A stretch of 5,357 nucleotides of DNA from Brooklawnia sp049651565 (GCF_049651565.1 NZ_JBASCI010000237.1:1-5357); one strand, 5' to 3'; shown: positions 1 to 5,357, counted from the first letter of the stretch. Notes: generated by a model from the letters alone, not told the origin. Translations and numbers: made by a program.

Positions 1-266
1 TGTCGGGACAGGTCGCGTCCCCGATAGGTCAGCGGGGCCTCGGGGGTCAGGGCGGCCTGCAGCCGCACCCAGCGGGCGCCGACGCTGTCCTCCAGTTGCA
101 TGGCCGCCAGCGCCTGCATCCCCTCGGGGAAGCCGCGCAGCCACGACACCAGGTGGGGGTGGAGGTCGCCGGACAGCTGCCGGACGACCTCATCCCAGTC
201 GTCGCGCAGCGCCGCGACCAGGTCACGTCCGGTGCGCACCCGCTGTCCGTTGACGACCAGGTTGAC
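1..266 (-). other. Unrecognised C-terminal module of the kinase with a possible internal repeat
   Basis: Downstream of the kinase domain, residues about 384-471 form a separate region. It opens with a beta-like segment (VNLVVNGQRV), then TGRDLVAALRDDWDEVV (396-412), then a Leu/Trp-rich helical stretch ending in LVSWLRGFPEG. After about 45 further residues, the segment PLTYRGRDLSR (461-471) echoes the first element (TGRDL against RGRDL), just before the window ends. This suggests a tandem module of roughly 70 residues. I do not recognise the family with certainty. It could be a protein-binding or sensor domain that tells the kinase when or where to act; that role is inference. Confidence 0.45.
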
Positions 267-1415
267 CGGGCGCGGGCTGGCTGCAACAGGTGGTCGCAGC
301 GAGGCGAGCGGCACGGTGCGCACGACCGGCGGGTTACCCCCGGCCAGCCAGTCCCGAGCCTGTCGTTCGGTCCAGCGGTCGGCGGGCTGGTAGGCGAGCA
401 GGCCGTCCACCAGGTTGCGCCAGCGGGGGTCGCCGATGGCGTCGGTGGTGTACCGGCCGTCCACGATGATGGCGCGTTGCACCTTGTCAGATGGCATGGC
501 ACCGTCGGGTGCAGCCAGCAGGTGGCGGCCGGTGAGGAGTTGGTGCATGATCGCGCCCAGCGCCCACCAGTCGATGGACCTGGCCACCTGGCCCTTGGTG
601 TGTACCTCGGGGGCGGCCCACGGCCAGGACGCTGCCACCGTCTGCATCAGCACGGTCGCCACCTGGTCGGCGGCCACCCCGAAATCGGTCAGCACCAGGT
701 CGAGCTGCGGGTGCACCGCCCGCACCAGGACGTTGGCCGGTTTGAGGTCGCGGTGGGTGATGCCCAGCCCGTGCACGTGCGCGATTGCGTCGGTGAGCTG
801 CTGCAACACCGCCCGGCAGAGTGCCGGGTCGAGCCGGCCACCCATCTGCACCCGGTACTCGGCGAGGTTGCCGAGCGGGCAGAACTCCTGCACCTCCCAC
901 GGCTCGCCGTCGGTCTCGCCGTGCTCCAGCAGCCGGACGACGTGCCGGTGGTCGGCCCGGTAGAGCCTGCCCAGCACCTCCCGGTCGAGCTGGGCCGCCG
1001 ACTTGTAGAGCTTCACCACCACGTCGGCGCCGTCGGAGCGCCTGGTGCACCGGACCAGGTCGGCCTGGCCGCCGAACACCTTGAGGTCGTACAGCGGCTG
1101 GTAGCGGCCGAGCAGGTCGTCCGGCAGGTTGGTCCGCAGCCGGCCCGGAACCGCACCAGCGCCGGTGGGGGTCGGCGCTTCGTTCCGGGTGGGGGCGAGC
1201 CGGGTGGGCGGGATGACGGGCTGGGCGTCCACCGGGTGCACCTGGCCGAGCACTGCGGTGGGCCGGCGGTCGGCGGTCTGCGACCTGCTGCCGGTGGGCA
1301 GCACATCGGTCGGTTGCCGGTCGGCGGCTTCGTTGAGGCCACCGGGCACCACCACGGTGGCGGACGCGTCCGACGAGTCGTCGACCCGGGTCAACCCATC
1401 GCGGCCGTACCTCAC
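1..1415 (-). CDS. Hanks-type Ser/Thr protein kinase, C-terminus cut off by the window edge
   Basis: This gene encodes a eukaryote-like Ser/Thr protein kinase, which phosphorylates proteins using ATP. 471 residues are visible and the frame is open to base 1. I chose the GTG at 1415-1413 because GGAGG lies 8 nt upstream (plus-strand CCTCC, 1424-1428). Residues 1-103 form a Pro/Thr/Ala-rich linker with no cysteine pairs. The kinase domain spans about 104-357: a degenerate glycine loop GGQADLV (115-121), ATP lysine K134 in VVVKLYK, helix-C glutamate E145, catalytic loop HRDLKPAN (D223, K225, N228), DFG (D244), APE (E270), DWWALG (D282) and the late arginine R347. All catalytic residues are present, so it should be active. 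No transmembrane segment is visible, so it is probably cytosolic unless the missing end carries one. From about 384 a further, unrecognised module begins (see separate entry). It is not PknG, which has an N-terminal rubredoxin-like cysteine motif. Family assignment is firm; substrate is unknown. Confidence 0.93.
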   Translation of the reverse strand, partial: MRYGRDGLTRVDDSSDASATVVVPGGLNEAADRQPTDVLPTGSRSQTADRRPTAVLGQVHPVDAQPVIPPTRLAPTRNEAPTPTGAGAVPGRLRTNLPDDLLGRYQPLYDLKVFGGQADLVRCTRRSDGADVVVKLYKSAAQLDREVLGRLYRADHRHVVRLLEHGETDGEPWEVQEFCPLGNLAEYRVQMGGRLDPALCRAVLQQLTDAIAHVHGLGITHRDLKPANVLVRAVHPQLDLVLTDFGVAADQVATVLMQTVAASWPWAAPEVHTKGQVARSIDWWALGAIMHQLLTGRHLLAAPDGAMPSDKVQRAIIVDGRYTTDAIGDPRWRNLVDGLLAYQPADRWTERQARDWLAGGNPPVVRTVPLASLRPPVAASPRPVNLVVNGQRVRTGRDLVAALRDDWDEVVRQLSGDLHPHLVSWLRGFPEGMQALAAMQLEDSVGARWVRLQAALTPEAPLTYRGRDLSR

Positions 1416-1423
1416 GCTGCTCA

Positions 1424-1428
1424 CCTCC
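1424..1428 (-). promoter_or_regulatory. Shine-Dalgarno site of the kinase gene
   Basis: Read on the minus strand, GGAGG sits 8 nt before the GTG at 1415. It decides the start, because the frame stays open further upstream (to at least 1499), and there is another in-frame GTG at 1424-1422 that overlaps this site and has no comparable site of its own. Confidence 0.75.
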
Positions 1429-1560
1429 AGGACGTCCAGCCTAATCGGGGTCGCCACTGCTGCCTGTCGGGGTTGTCTCCCGTCGTCCCCTGAACCAACC
1501 CGGAGTACGCCGAACGCTGCCCAGTGGTTGCTCGGCCGCGCAGTGGTCGGACTTGGGCGA

Positions 1561-1566
1561 TAGTCT
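1561..1566 (+). promoter_or_regulatory. Candidate -10 element for ackA
   Basis: TAGTCT matches the TAnnnT consensus of actinobacterial housekeeping promoters and lies 38 nt before the ackA ATG. That leaves room for a start of transcription near 1573 and a leader containing the ribosome site. There is no recognisable -35 partner, so this is a guess from position and pattern. An alternative pair, TTGGGC (1553-1558) and TTACAC (1576-1581), has an ideal 17-bp spacer but poor boxes. Confidence 0.3.
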
Positions 1567-1590
1567 GTTGTGCGATTACACGTCAGAGCA

Positions 1591-1596
1591 AAGGGG
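1591..1596 (+). promoter_or_regulatory. Shine-Dalgarno site of ackA
   Basis: AAGGGG is followed by an 8-nt spacer and the ATG at 1605. It supports that start over an in-frame ATG at 1524, whose extra 27 residues do not resemble any acetate kinase N-terminus. Confidence 0.75.
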
Positions 1597-1604
1597 CCAG
1601 CACC

Positions 1605-2801
1605 ATGTCGAAGCCGATCCTCGTCCTCAACTGTGGATCCAGCTCCATCAAGTACCAAATGATCGACGCGGAGAGCGAGGAACTGCTGGCCAAGGGCCTG
1701 GTGCAGCGCATCGCCACCGGCACCACGGGCACCATCGACCACGAGGTGCTCAGCAACAACCAGGGCGAGTACCACGTCGACCAGGAGCTGCCCGACCACG
1801 AGACCGCACTGGCCAAGGTCTTCGACCTGTTCCGCGAACACGGCCCCAACCTCGACGAGACCGTGGCGGTGGCGCACCGCACCGTCCACGGCGGCGACAA
1901 GTTCGCCGCCCCCACGTTGATCGACAACGAGGTCGTCAAGACCCTGCGCGAGTTGTCGCCGCTCGCCCCGCTGCACAACCCGCCGGGCATCGCCGGCATC
2001 CAGGCGGCCCGCAAACTGCTGCCCAACATTCCACACGTCGGCATCTTCGACACCGCGTTCTTCGTGAACCTGCCCGCCGAGGCCTACACCTACGCGATGG
2101 ACGTCGGCACCGCCTCGCAGACCAAGATCCGCAAGTACGGCTTCCACGGCACCTCGCACCAGTACGTCAGCCAGCAGGCGGCCAAGCTGCTCGGCCGCGA
2201 CGACCTCAAGCAGATCGTCTGCCACCTCGGCAACGGCGCCTCGATGTCGGCGGTTGACTCCGGCCACCCGATCGAGACCTCGATGGGCCTGACCCCGCTG
2301 CCGGGTCTGGTGATGGGCACCCGCACCGGCGACATCGACCCCGGCATCATCGGCTACCTGCACCGCGAGCTGGGCTGGACCGCCGCCGAGATCGACACCG
2401 AACTCAACAAGCGTTCCGGCATGCTCGGGCTGACCGGGCACACCGACATGCGCGACGTGCAGTCCGCGATCGACGCCGGCGACAAGCGCGCCCGGCTCGG
2501 CATGGACGTCTACGTGCACCGGCTGGTCTTCTACATCGGCGGCTACGCGGCGCTGCTGGGCGGGCTGGACGCGATCACCTTCACCGCCGGGGTCGGCGAG
2601 AACTCATCGGAGGTGCGCGCCGAGGTGTGCGAACGGCTCGGCGTCTTCGGCGTCCAGCTGGACGAGCAGGCCAACAGCATCCGCAGCAAGGAGCCCCGCG
2701 TCATCTCCACCCCGGAGTCGAAGGTGAAGGTGCTGGTCATCCCGACCAACGAGGAGCTGGCGATGGCCCGCCAGTCGGTTGAGTTGCTGGCCAGTTCCTG
2801 A
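1605..2801 (+). CDS. ackA: Acetate kinase
   Basis: AckA (EC 2.7.2.1) is a cytosolic enzyme that interconverts acetyl phosphate plus ADP with acetate plus ATP. It is the final, ATP-yielding step of the Pta-AckA pathway and also allows acetate uptake. The 398-aa length is typical. The N-terminal signature NCGSSSIKYQ (9-18) starts with the nucleotide-site Asn9. Other expected residues are R92 in AHRTVHGG, catalytic D149 in IFDTAFF, H181 in FHGTSHQ, H208 and N210 in CHLGNGAS, R240 in MGTRTGDIDPG, and E384 in PTNEE near the C-terminus. These line up within one residue of the Methanosarcina thermophila enzyme as I recall it. The ATG at 1605 has a good ribosome site. No pta lies directly upstream; the neighbour is a divergent kinase gene. 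The gene ends with TGA, 69 nt before the next gene, and no clear terminator follows. Propionate kinase activity is possible in this family, but the residues fit AckA well. Confidence 0.97.
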   Translation: MSKPILVLNCGSSSIKYQMIDAESEELLAKGLVQRIATGTTGTIDHEVLSNNQGEYHVDQELPDHETALAKVFDLFREHGPNLDETVAVAHRTVHGGDKFAAPTLIDNEVVKTLRELSPLAPLHNPPGIAGIQAARKLLPNIPHVGIFDTAFFVNLPAEAYTYAMDVGTASQTKIRKYGFHGTSHQYVSQQAAKLLGRDDLKQIVCHLGNGASMSAVDSGHPIETSMGLTPLPGLVMGTRTGDIDPGIIGYLHRELGWTAAEIDTELNKRSGMLGLTGHTDMRDVQSAIDAGDKRARLGMDVYVHRLVFYIGGYAALLGGLDAITFTAGVGENSSEVRAEVCERLGVFGVQLDEQANSIRSKEPRVISTPESKVKVLVIPTNEELAMARQSVELLASS

Positions 2802-2870
2802 CCAGCCGCGGTCATCACGTCGAGGCTCTGCGCCGGCCCAGGCATGGTGCAGGCCAGTAAGTTGGTCCAC
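2802..2870. other. Short gap between ackA and the SDR gene
   Basis: The 69 nt contain no gene and no clear terminator (no strong hairpin followed by a T-run). They hold the candidate leaderless promoter at 2858-2863. An ATG at 2844 is in frame with the SDR but would only add nine residues ahead of the Rossmann motif. Confidence 0.5.
2858..2863 (+). promoter_or_regulatory. Candidate -10 element placing the SDR transcript start at its ATG
   Basis: TAAGTT fits TAnnnT and ends 7 nt before the ATG at 2871. Transcription would then begin at or next to the start codon, giving a leaderless mRNA, which is common in actinobacteria. It would also explain why no Shine-Dalgarno sequence precedes 2871. 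No -35 box is visible. The alternative is read-through from ackA, since the 2802-2870 gap holds no clear terminator hairpin. Confidence 0.35.
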
Positions 2871-3641
2871 ATGGCGACTGCACTGGTCACGGGAGGCACG
2901 TCGGGCATCGGCCTGGCCTTCGCCGGCGAACTGGCCGAACGGGGCTACGACCTCGTCCTTGCCGCCCGGGACGCCGATCGGCTGGCCGAGACCGCGGCCG
3001 ACCTGACCGACCGGTTCGGCCGTCAGGTGGAGACGTTCCCGGTCGACCTGGCGGTGCGCAGCGACGTCGACCGCCTGGTCGAGCGGTTGACCGACCAGCA
3101 GCGTCCGATCGAGGTGCTGGTCAACAACGCCGGGTTCGGGTTGAACACCCCCCTGGTGGGGACCGACGTCGAGTTACAGGATCGCGCGATCGAGGTCATG
3201 TGCCGCGCGGTGCTGGTCTGCTCCGGCGCCGCGGCCGAGGCCATGAGGAGCCGCGGACGAGGCATGATCATCAACGTCTCCTCGCTTTCAGCCTGGATCT
3301 ACAAGGGCAATTACTCGGCGCTCAAGCGCTGGGTGCTCAGCTACACCCAGGCCCTCGCCCTGGAGCTCGCCCGCACCGGGGTGCAGGCCACCGTGGTCTG
3401 TCCCAGCTGGGTCAAGACCGAACTGCACGAACGGGCCGGCGTCAAGCGCCCCCGGCTACCCGGCTGGGCCTGGGTCGAGGCGACCGAGGTTGCTCGCGTT
3501 GCGCTGGACACCGCATCCCGCGGTAAGGTCGTCGCGATTCCGGGACGCGGATGGCGGGTCGCGGTGTGGGTGCTCAGACATGCGCCGGACGCGCTGCCCC
3601 GCTTCTTCTCCCGAAGGATCAGCAAGTCAAGGAGCAACTAG
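2871..3641 (+). CDS. Short-chain dehydrogenase/reductase (SDR), DltE-like
   Basis: This is a classical-type SDR oxidoreductase of 256 aa that uses NAD(H) or NADP(H) to oxidise or reduce an alcohol/carbonyl pair; its substrate is unknown. The Rossmann motif TGGTSGIG (7-14) follows directly on the start, which favours the ATG at 2871 over the one at 2844; neither has a good ribosome site. NNAG is at 85-88, the active-site serine region NVSS at 135-138, and the catalytic YxxxK at Y148-K152 (YSALK). The position where most classical SDRs carry the tetrad Asn (N-x-x-A) appears to be Met110 (VMCRA). The arginine in AARD (31-34), after the second beta strand, suggests an NADP(H) preference. The C-terminus (about 226-256) is rich in Trp, Val and basic residues (WRVAVWVLRH, FFSRR) and could touch the membrane. 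Its stop codon directly abuts the ATG of the acyltransferase, which suggests a lipid substrate, such as a ketone of an acyl-lipid intermediate; that is inference. Confidence 0.9.
   Translation: MATALVTGGTSGIGLAFAGELAERGYDLVLAARDADRLAETAADLTDRFGRQVETFPVDLAVRSDVDRLVERLTDQQRPIEVLVNNAGFGLNTPLVGTDVELQDRAIEVMCRAVLVCSGAAAEAMRSRGRGMIINVSSLSAWIYKGNYSALKRWVLSYTQALALELARTGVQATVVCPSWVKTELHERAGVKRPRLPGWAWVEATEVARVALDTASRGKVVAIPGRGWRVAVWVLRHAPDALPRFFSRRISKSRSN
3629..3634 (+). promoter_or_regulatory. Shine-Dalgarno site of the acyltransferase gene, inside the SDR end
   Basis: AAGGAG lies within the last codons of the SDR gene and 7 nt before the ATG at 3642. It is the strongest ribosome site in the window. 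It indicates that the acyltransferase is translated by its own initiation, coupled to termination of the SDR. Confidence 0.8.
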
Positions 3642-4472
3642 ATGGCTGAACTCGGGGGCAACCGGAAGCGGTTCACCTCGCCGCTGAACACGATCGCCAC
3701 CACCACCGCGCAGCAGTTGCTGCTGAAACCGGCGGTCTGGAGCCTGCTGACAGTGCACGTGCACGGCGAGCAGAACCTGGAGGGCGCCGAGGAACCGTTC
3801 ATCGTCATCGCCAACCACTCCTCGCACTTCGACGGGCCGCTGATCGTCGGCGCGCTGCCGCGGCGGCTCAGCAAGAACCTGGCCACCGGCGCCGCGGCCG
3901 ACACATTCTTCACCAAGCGGCACAGCGCGGCCGCCGTCCAGCTGTTCATGAACGCCTTCCCGGTCAACCGGGCCGGCACCCGCAGCCACCGTGGGATGGC
4001 CAAGCAGTTGTTGAGCGAGGGCGTCCCGATCTTCCTGTTCCCCGAGGGCACCCGGTCACGCTCGGGCGGCATGGGCCCGTTCACCCCGGGGGTGGCTGCG
4101 CTGGCCATCTCGTTCAACTGCCAGGTGGTGCCCTGCGCGATCGTGGGCGCCTTCGCGGCCTGGCCGGCACGGGAGCCGCGGTGGCGTCCGGGTCGCCCAC
4201 CGGTGCACGTGGTGTTCGGGCTGCCGATGCGTCCCCGCCCCGGCGAGATCGCCCACCAGTTCAACGAGCGGTTGCGCCGCAAGGTCATCGAGCTGCACGA
4301 CTCCACCGCACACGCCTACGGTCTGCCGACCCAGGCCGAGATGCTGCACCGGGCGGCGCTGGAGAAGTCCGACCGGGCCTCACGCCGGGACAGATCGCGC
4401 AAGTCGGACGGCGGTTCCGAGCTGACCGGGCAGGACACCCCCGCACGCGACGAAGAAGACCCCAAGCAGTAG
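3642..4472 (+). CDS. PlsC/LPLAT-family 1-acylglycerol-3-phosphate acyltransferase-like protein
   Basis: This 276-aa protein belongs to the PlsC-type glycerolipid acyltransferases, which move a fatty acyl group from acyl-CoA or acyl-ACP to a lysophospholipid such as lysophosphatidic acid at the membrane. The family motifs are in order: NHSSHFDG with H59 and D64 (the H-x4-D catalytic pair), the FPVNRAG segment (106-112), FPEGTRSRSGG (133-143; glycerol-phosphate binding), and VVPCAIVGA (162-170). No strong transmembrane helix stands out, though the stretches at 26-37 and 150-172 are fairly hydrophobic. About 40 C-terminal residues (235-276) are highly charged, basic then acidic, and probably disordered. 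The start is fixed by AAGGAG 7 nt upstream, and the ATG directly follows the SDR stop. True PlsC is essential in phosphatidate synthesis, but actinobacteria carry several paralogues that may acylate other acceptors, so the exact acceptor is uncertain. Confidence 0.92.
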   Translation: MAELGGNRKRFTSPLNTIATTTAQQLLLKPAVWSLLTVHVHGEQNLEGAEEPFIVIANHSSHFDGPLIVGALPRRLSKNLATGAAADTFFTKRHSAAAVQLFMNAFPVNRAGTRSHRGMAKQLLSEGVPIFLFPEGTRSRSGGMGPFTPGVAALAISFNCQVVPCAIVGAFAAWPAREPRWRPGRPPVHVVFGLPMRPRPGEIAHQFNERLRRKVIELHDSTAHAYGLPTQAEMLHRAALEKSDRASRRDRSRKSDGGSELTGQDTPARDEEDPKQ

Positions 4473-4481
4473 GCTCGGCGG

Positions 4482-5357
4482 ATGAGCAGCGGACGTGGCC
4501 TGACGGTGGCGGCGGTGGTCGTGACGTTCAACCGGCTGGAGCTGCTGCAACGTCTGGTCACCCGGCTGCGCACCCTCGACGCCGTGGACGCCATCCTGGT
4601 CGTCGACAACGCCTCCACCGATGGCACCGGCAAGTGGCTGGCTGAGCTCGCCGAGCACGAACCCTGCGTGCTGTTCCGCACCCTGCCCTCCAACGTCGGT
4701 GGCGCCGGGGGTTTCCAGACCGGGCTGCAGTGGGCGCACGACCTGGGCGCCGAGCTGGCGTGGATGATGGACGACGACGGCCTGCCCACCCCCGAGTGCC
4801 TGGACACCCTGCTGGAGTACCGCGGCGAGTTCGACTTCTGGGGTCCGGCGGTGCTCACCGAGCAGCGTCCCGACGAGCTCTGCTTCCCGATCAGGCTGCC
4901 CGGCACCGCAACCGTGGCCCGCACCCTGGCCCAGCTCGAGGCGGTCAGCACCGACCAGATCGTGCCCGACGTGGTCATCCCGTTCAACGGGGTGCTGGTG
5001 ACCCGCGAGCTGGTCGACCGGATCGGCAGCGTCCGGGCCGAGTTCTTCATCTGGGGCGACGACGTGGAGTACCTGTGGCGGGCCCGTGACGCCGGCGCCC
5101 GGGTCGCGACCGTGGTGGACGCCCATTTCCTGCACCCGGCCACCGACGACCTCGGCACCCCGATGCTGTTCGGCCGCACCACCTACAACCACTCGCCCAG
5201 CGACCTGAAGCACTACTGCATGGCCCGCAACAACACGGTCAACCTCCTCGACCACCATGGCCCGTTGCACGCTGCGGCGTTCTGGGCCAAGACAGCGTGG
5301 TTCTACAGCTTCGTGCGGCCAAGCCCGAAACGGTTGGCGCTGTCGGCGCAGGCGATC
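4482..5357 (+). CDS. GT2 glycosyltransferase resembling galactofuranosyltransferase GlfT1, right end cut off
   Basis: This is a family 2 inverting glycosyltransferase with a GT-A fold; 292 residues are visible and the frame is open at the right edge. Motifs in order: AVVVTFNR (11-18), VVDNASTDGT (40-49), SNVGGAGGF (70-78), the metal-binding DDD at 97-99 in WMMDDDGLP, FNGVLV (168-173), FIWGDDVEY (189-197) and FLHP (216-219). From memory, mycobacterial GlfT1 has matching blocks (NLGGAGGF, ADDDGRP, FIRGDEVE, YLHP, and a late YRNR like this MARNN). By analogy with GlfT2, D194 would be the base and H218 a metal ligand. GlfT1 adds the first galactofuranose units to the lipid-linked rhamnosyl-GlcNAc linker of cell-wall galactan. 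Here the sugar could be galactofuranose or rhamnose, and the acceptor is unknown. It acts on the cytosolic side of the membrane. It starts 9 nt after the acyltransferase stop with only a poor ribosome site (GGCGG touching the ATG). Known GlfT1 is about 300 aa, so little is missing if the length is similar. Confidence 0.88.
   Translation, partial: MSSGRGLTVAAVVVTFNRLELLQRLVTRLRTLDAVDAILVVDNASTDGTGKWLAELAEHEPCVLFRTLPSNVGGAGGFQTGLQWAHDLGAELAWMMDDDGLPTPECLDTLLEYRGEFDFWGPAVLTEQRPDELCFPIRLPGTATVARTLAQLEAVSTDQIVPDVVIPFNGVLVTRELVDRIGSVRAEFFIWGDDVEYLWRARDAGARVATVVDAHFLHPATDDLGTPMLFGRTTYNHSPSDLKHYCMARNNTVNLLDHHGPLHAAAFWAKTAWFYSFVRPSPKRLALSAQAI

Larger units (their letters stand above)
1416..1604. promoter_or_regulatory. 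Divergent control region between the kinase gene and ackA
   Basis: This 189-bp region contains no gene and must carry the promoters of both divergent genes. On the plus strand, TAGTCT (1561-1566) fits the actinobacterial TAnnnT -10 pattern and would give a leader of about 30 nt with the ackA ribosome site inside it. No convincing -35 box is visible at the right distance. On the minus strand, TAGGCT (1443-1438) is a weaker -10 candidate. The hexamer CAGTGG occurs twice as a direct repeat (in CAGTGGT at 1522-1528 and 1541-1547) and once inverted (CCACTG, 1454-1459), which might mark a regulator site. The region is certain to be intergenic; the individual boxes are tentative. Confidence 0.5.

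Noticed and set aside
487..1050. Minus-strand open frame of 187 codons inside the kinase
   Set aside because: It is a shifted frame of the kinase itself, reading Arg/Pro/Gly-rich sequence in place of the catalytic motifs.
1..1415. Identification of the kinase as PknG, suggested by the ackA neighbour in mycobacteria
   Set aside because: The N-terminal linker has no CxxC rubredoxin-like motif and the kinase domain shows ordinary Hanks motifs; the region after the kinase does not look like TPR repeats.
96..1493. Long plus-strand open frame of 465 codons across the kinase gene
   Set aside because: It is antisense to a kinase with intact HRDLKPAN, DFG and APE motifs, its product is low-complexity (His, Gly, Val, Arg) and it has no recognisable domain; such frames are expected opposite GC-rich genes.
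1470..1501. Inverted repeat GGGTTG/CAACCC as a terminator or operator
   Set aside because: The arms are only 6 bp with a 20-nt loop and no T-run, so chance is the better explanation.
1524..1604. Upstream in-frame start that would lengthen AckA by 27 residues
   Set aside because: The added residues do not fit the family N-terminus, and AAGGGG correctly spaced before 1605 supports the shorter protein.
4316..5270. Two overlapping minus-strand open frames of 288 and 296 codons opposite the glycosyltransferase
   Set aside because: The plus-strand frame shows ordered GT2 motifs; the antisense products are compositionally biased and show no family motif.

Overview
The window is a gene-dense, GC-rich stretch with the codon use and short gene spacing of a high-GC actinobacterium. 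No rRNA, tRNA, CRISPR or mobile element is visible. The presence of acetate kinase and a GlfT1-like galactofuranosyltransferase relative fits an actinobacterium with fermentative or acetate-overflow metabolism and a galactan-type or other glycosylated envelope. The family or genus cannot be fixed from the sequence alone.

Layout. Positions 1-1415 (minus strand) hold most of a Hanks-type Ser/Thr protein kinase that runs off the left edge. It has a 103-residue Pro/Thr-rich N-terminal linker, a catalytically complete kinase domain, and the start of a C-terminal module that appears to repeat. Positions 1416-1604 are a divergent control region. Positions 1605-2801 (plus) encode a complete acetate kinase (ackA, 398 aa) with every catalytic residue expected of the family. 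After a 69-nt gap, three plus-strand genes lie almost without spacers: a short-chain dehydrogenase/reductase (2871-3641), a PlsC/LPLAT-type acyltransferase (3642-4472) and a GT2 glycosyltransferase resembling GlfT1 (4482 to the right edge).

How they may work together. AckA interconverts acetyl phosphate and acetate; the usual partner gene pta is not next to it, and its promoter region is shared with a signalling kinase. The SDR-acyltransferase-glycosyltransferase trio looks like one transcription unit for envelope lipid or glycan assembly. The SDR stop codon is directly followed by the acyltransferase ATG, and all three genes share one reading frame, separated only by two TAG codons. The most interesting points are three evenly spaced Thr-x-x-hydrophobic motifs in the kinase linker (candidate FHA docking sites), the unrecognised kinase C-terminal module, the single-frame TAG-separated trio, and an SDR whose position corresponding to the usual tetrad Asn appears to be Met.
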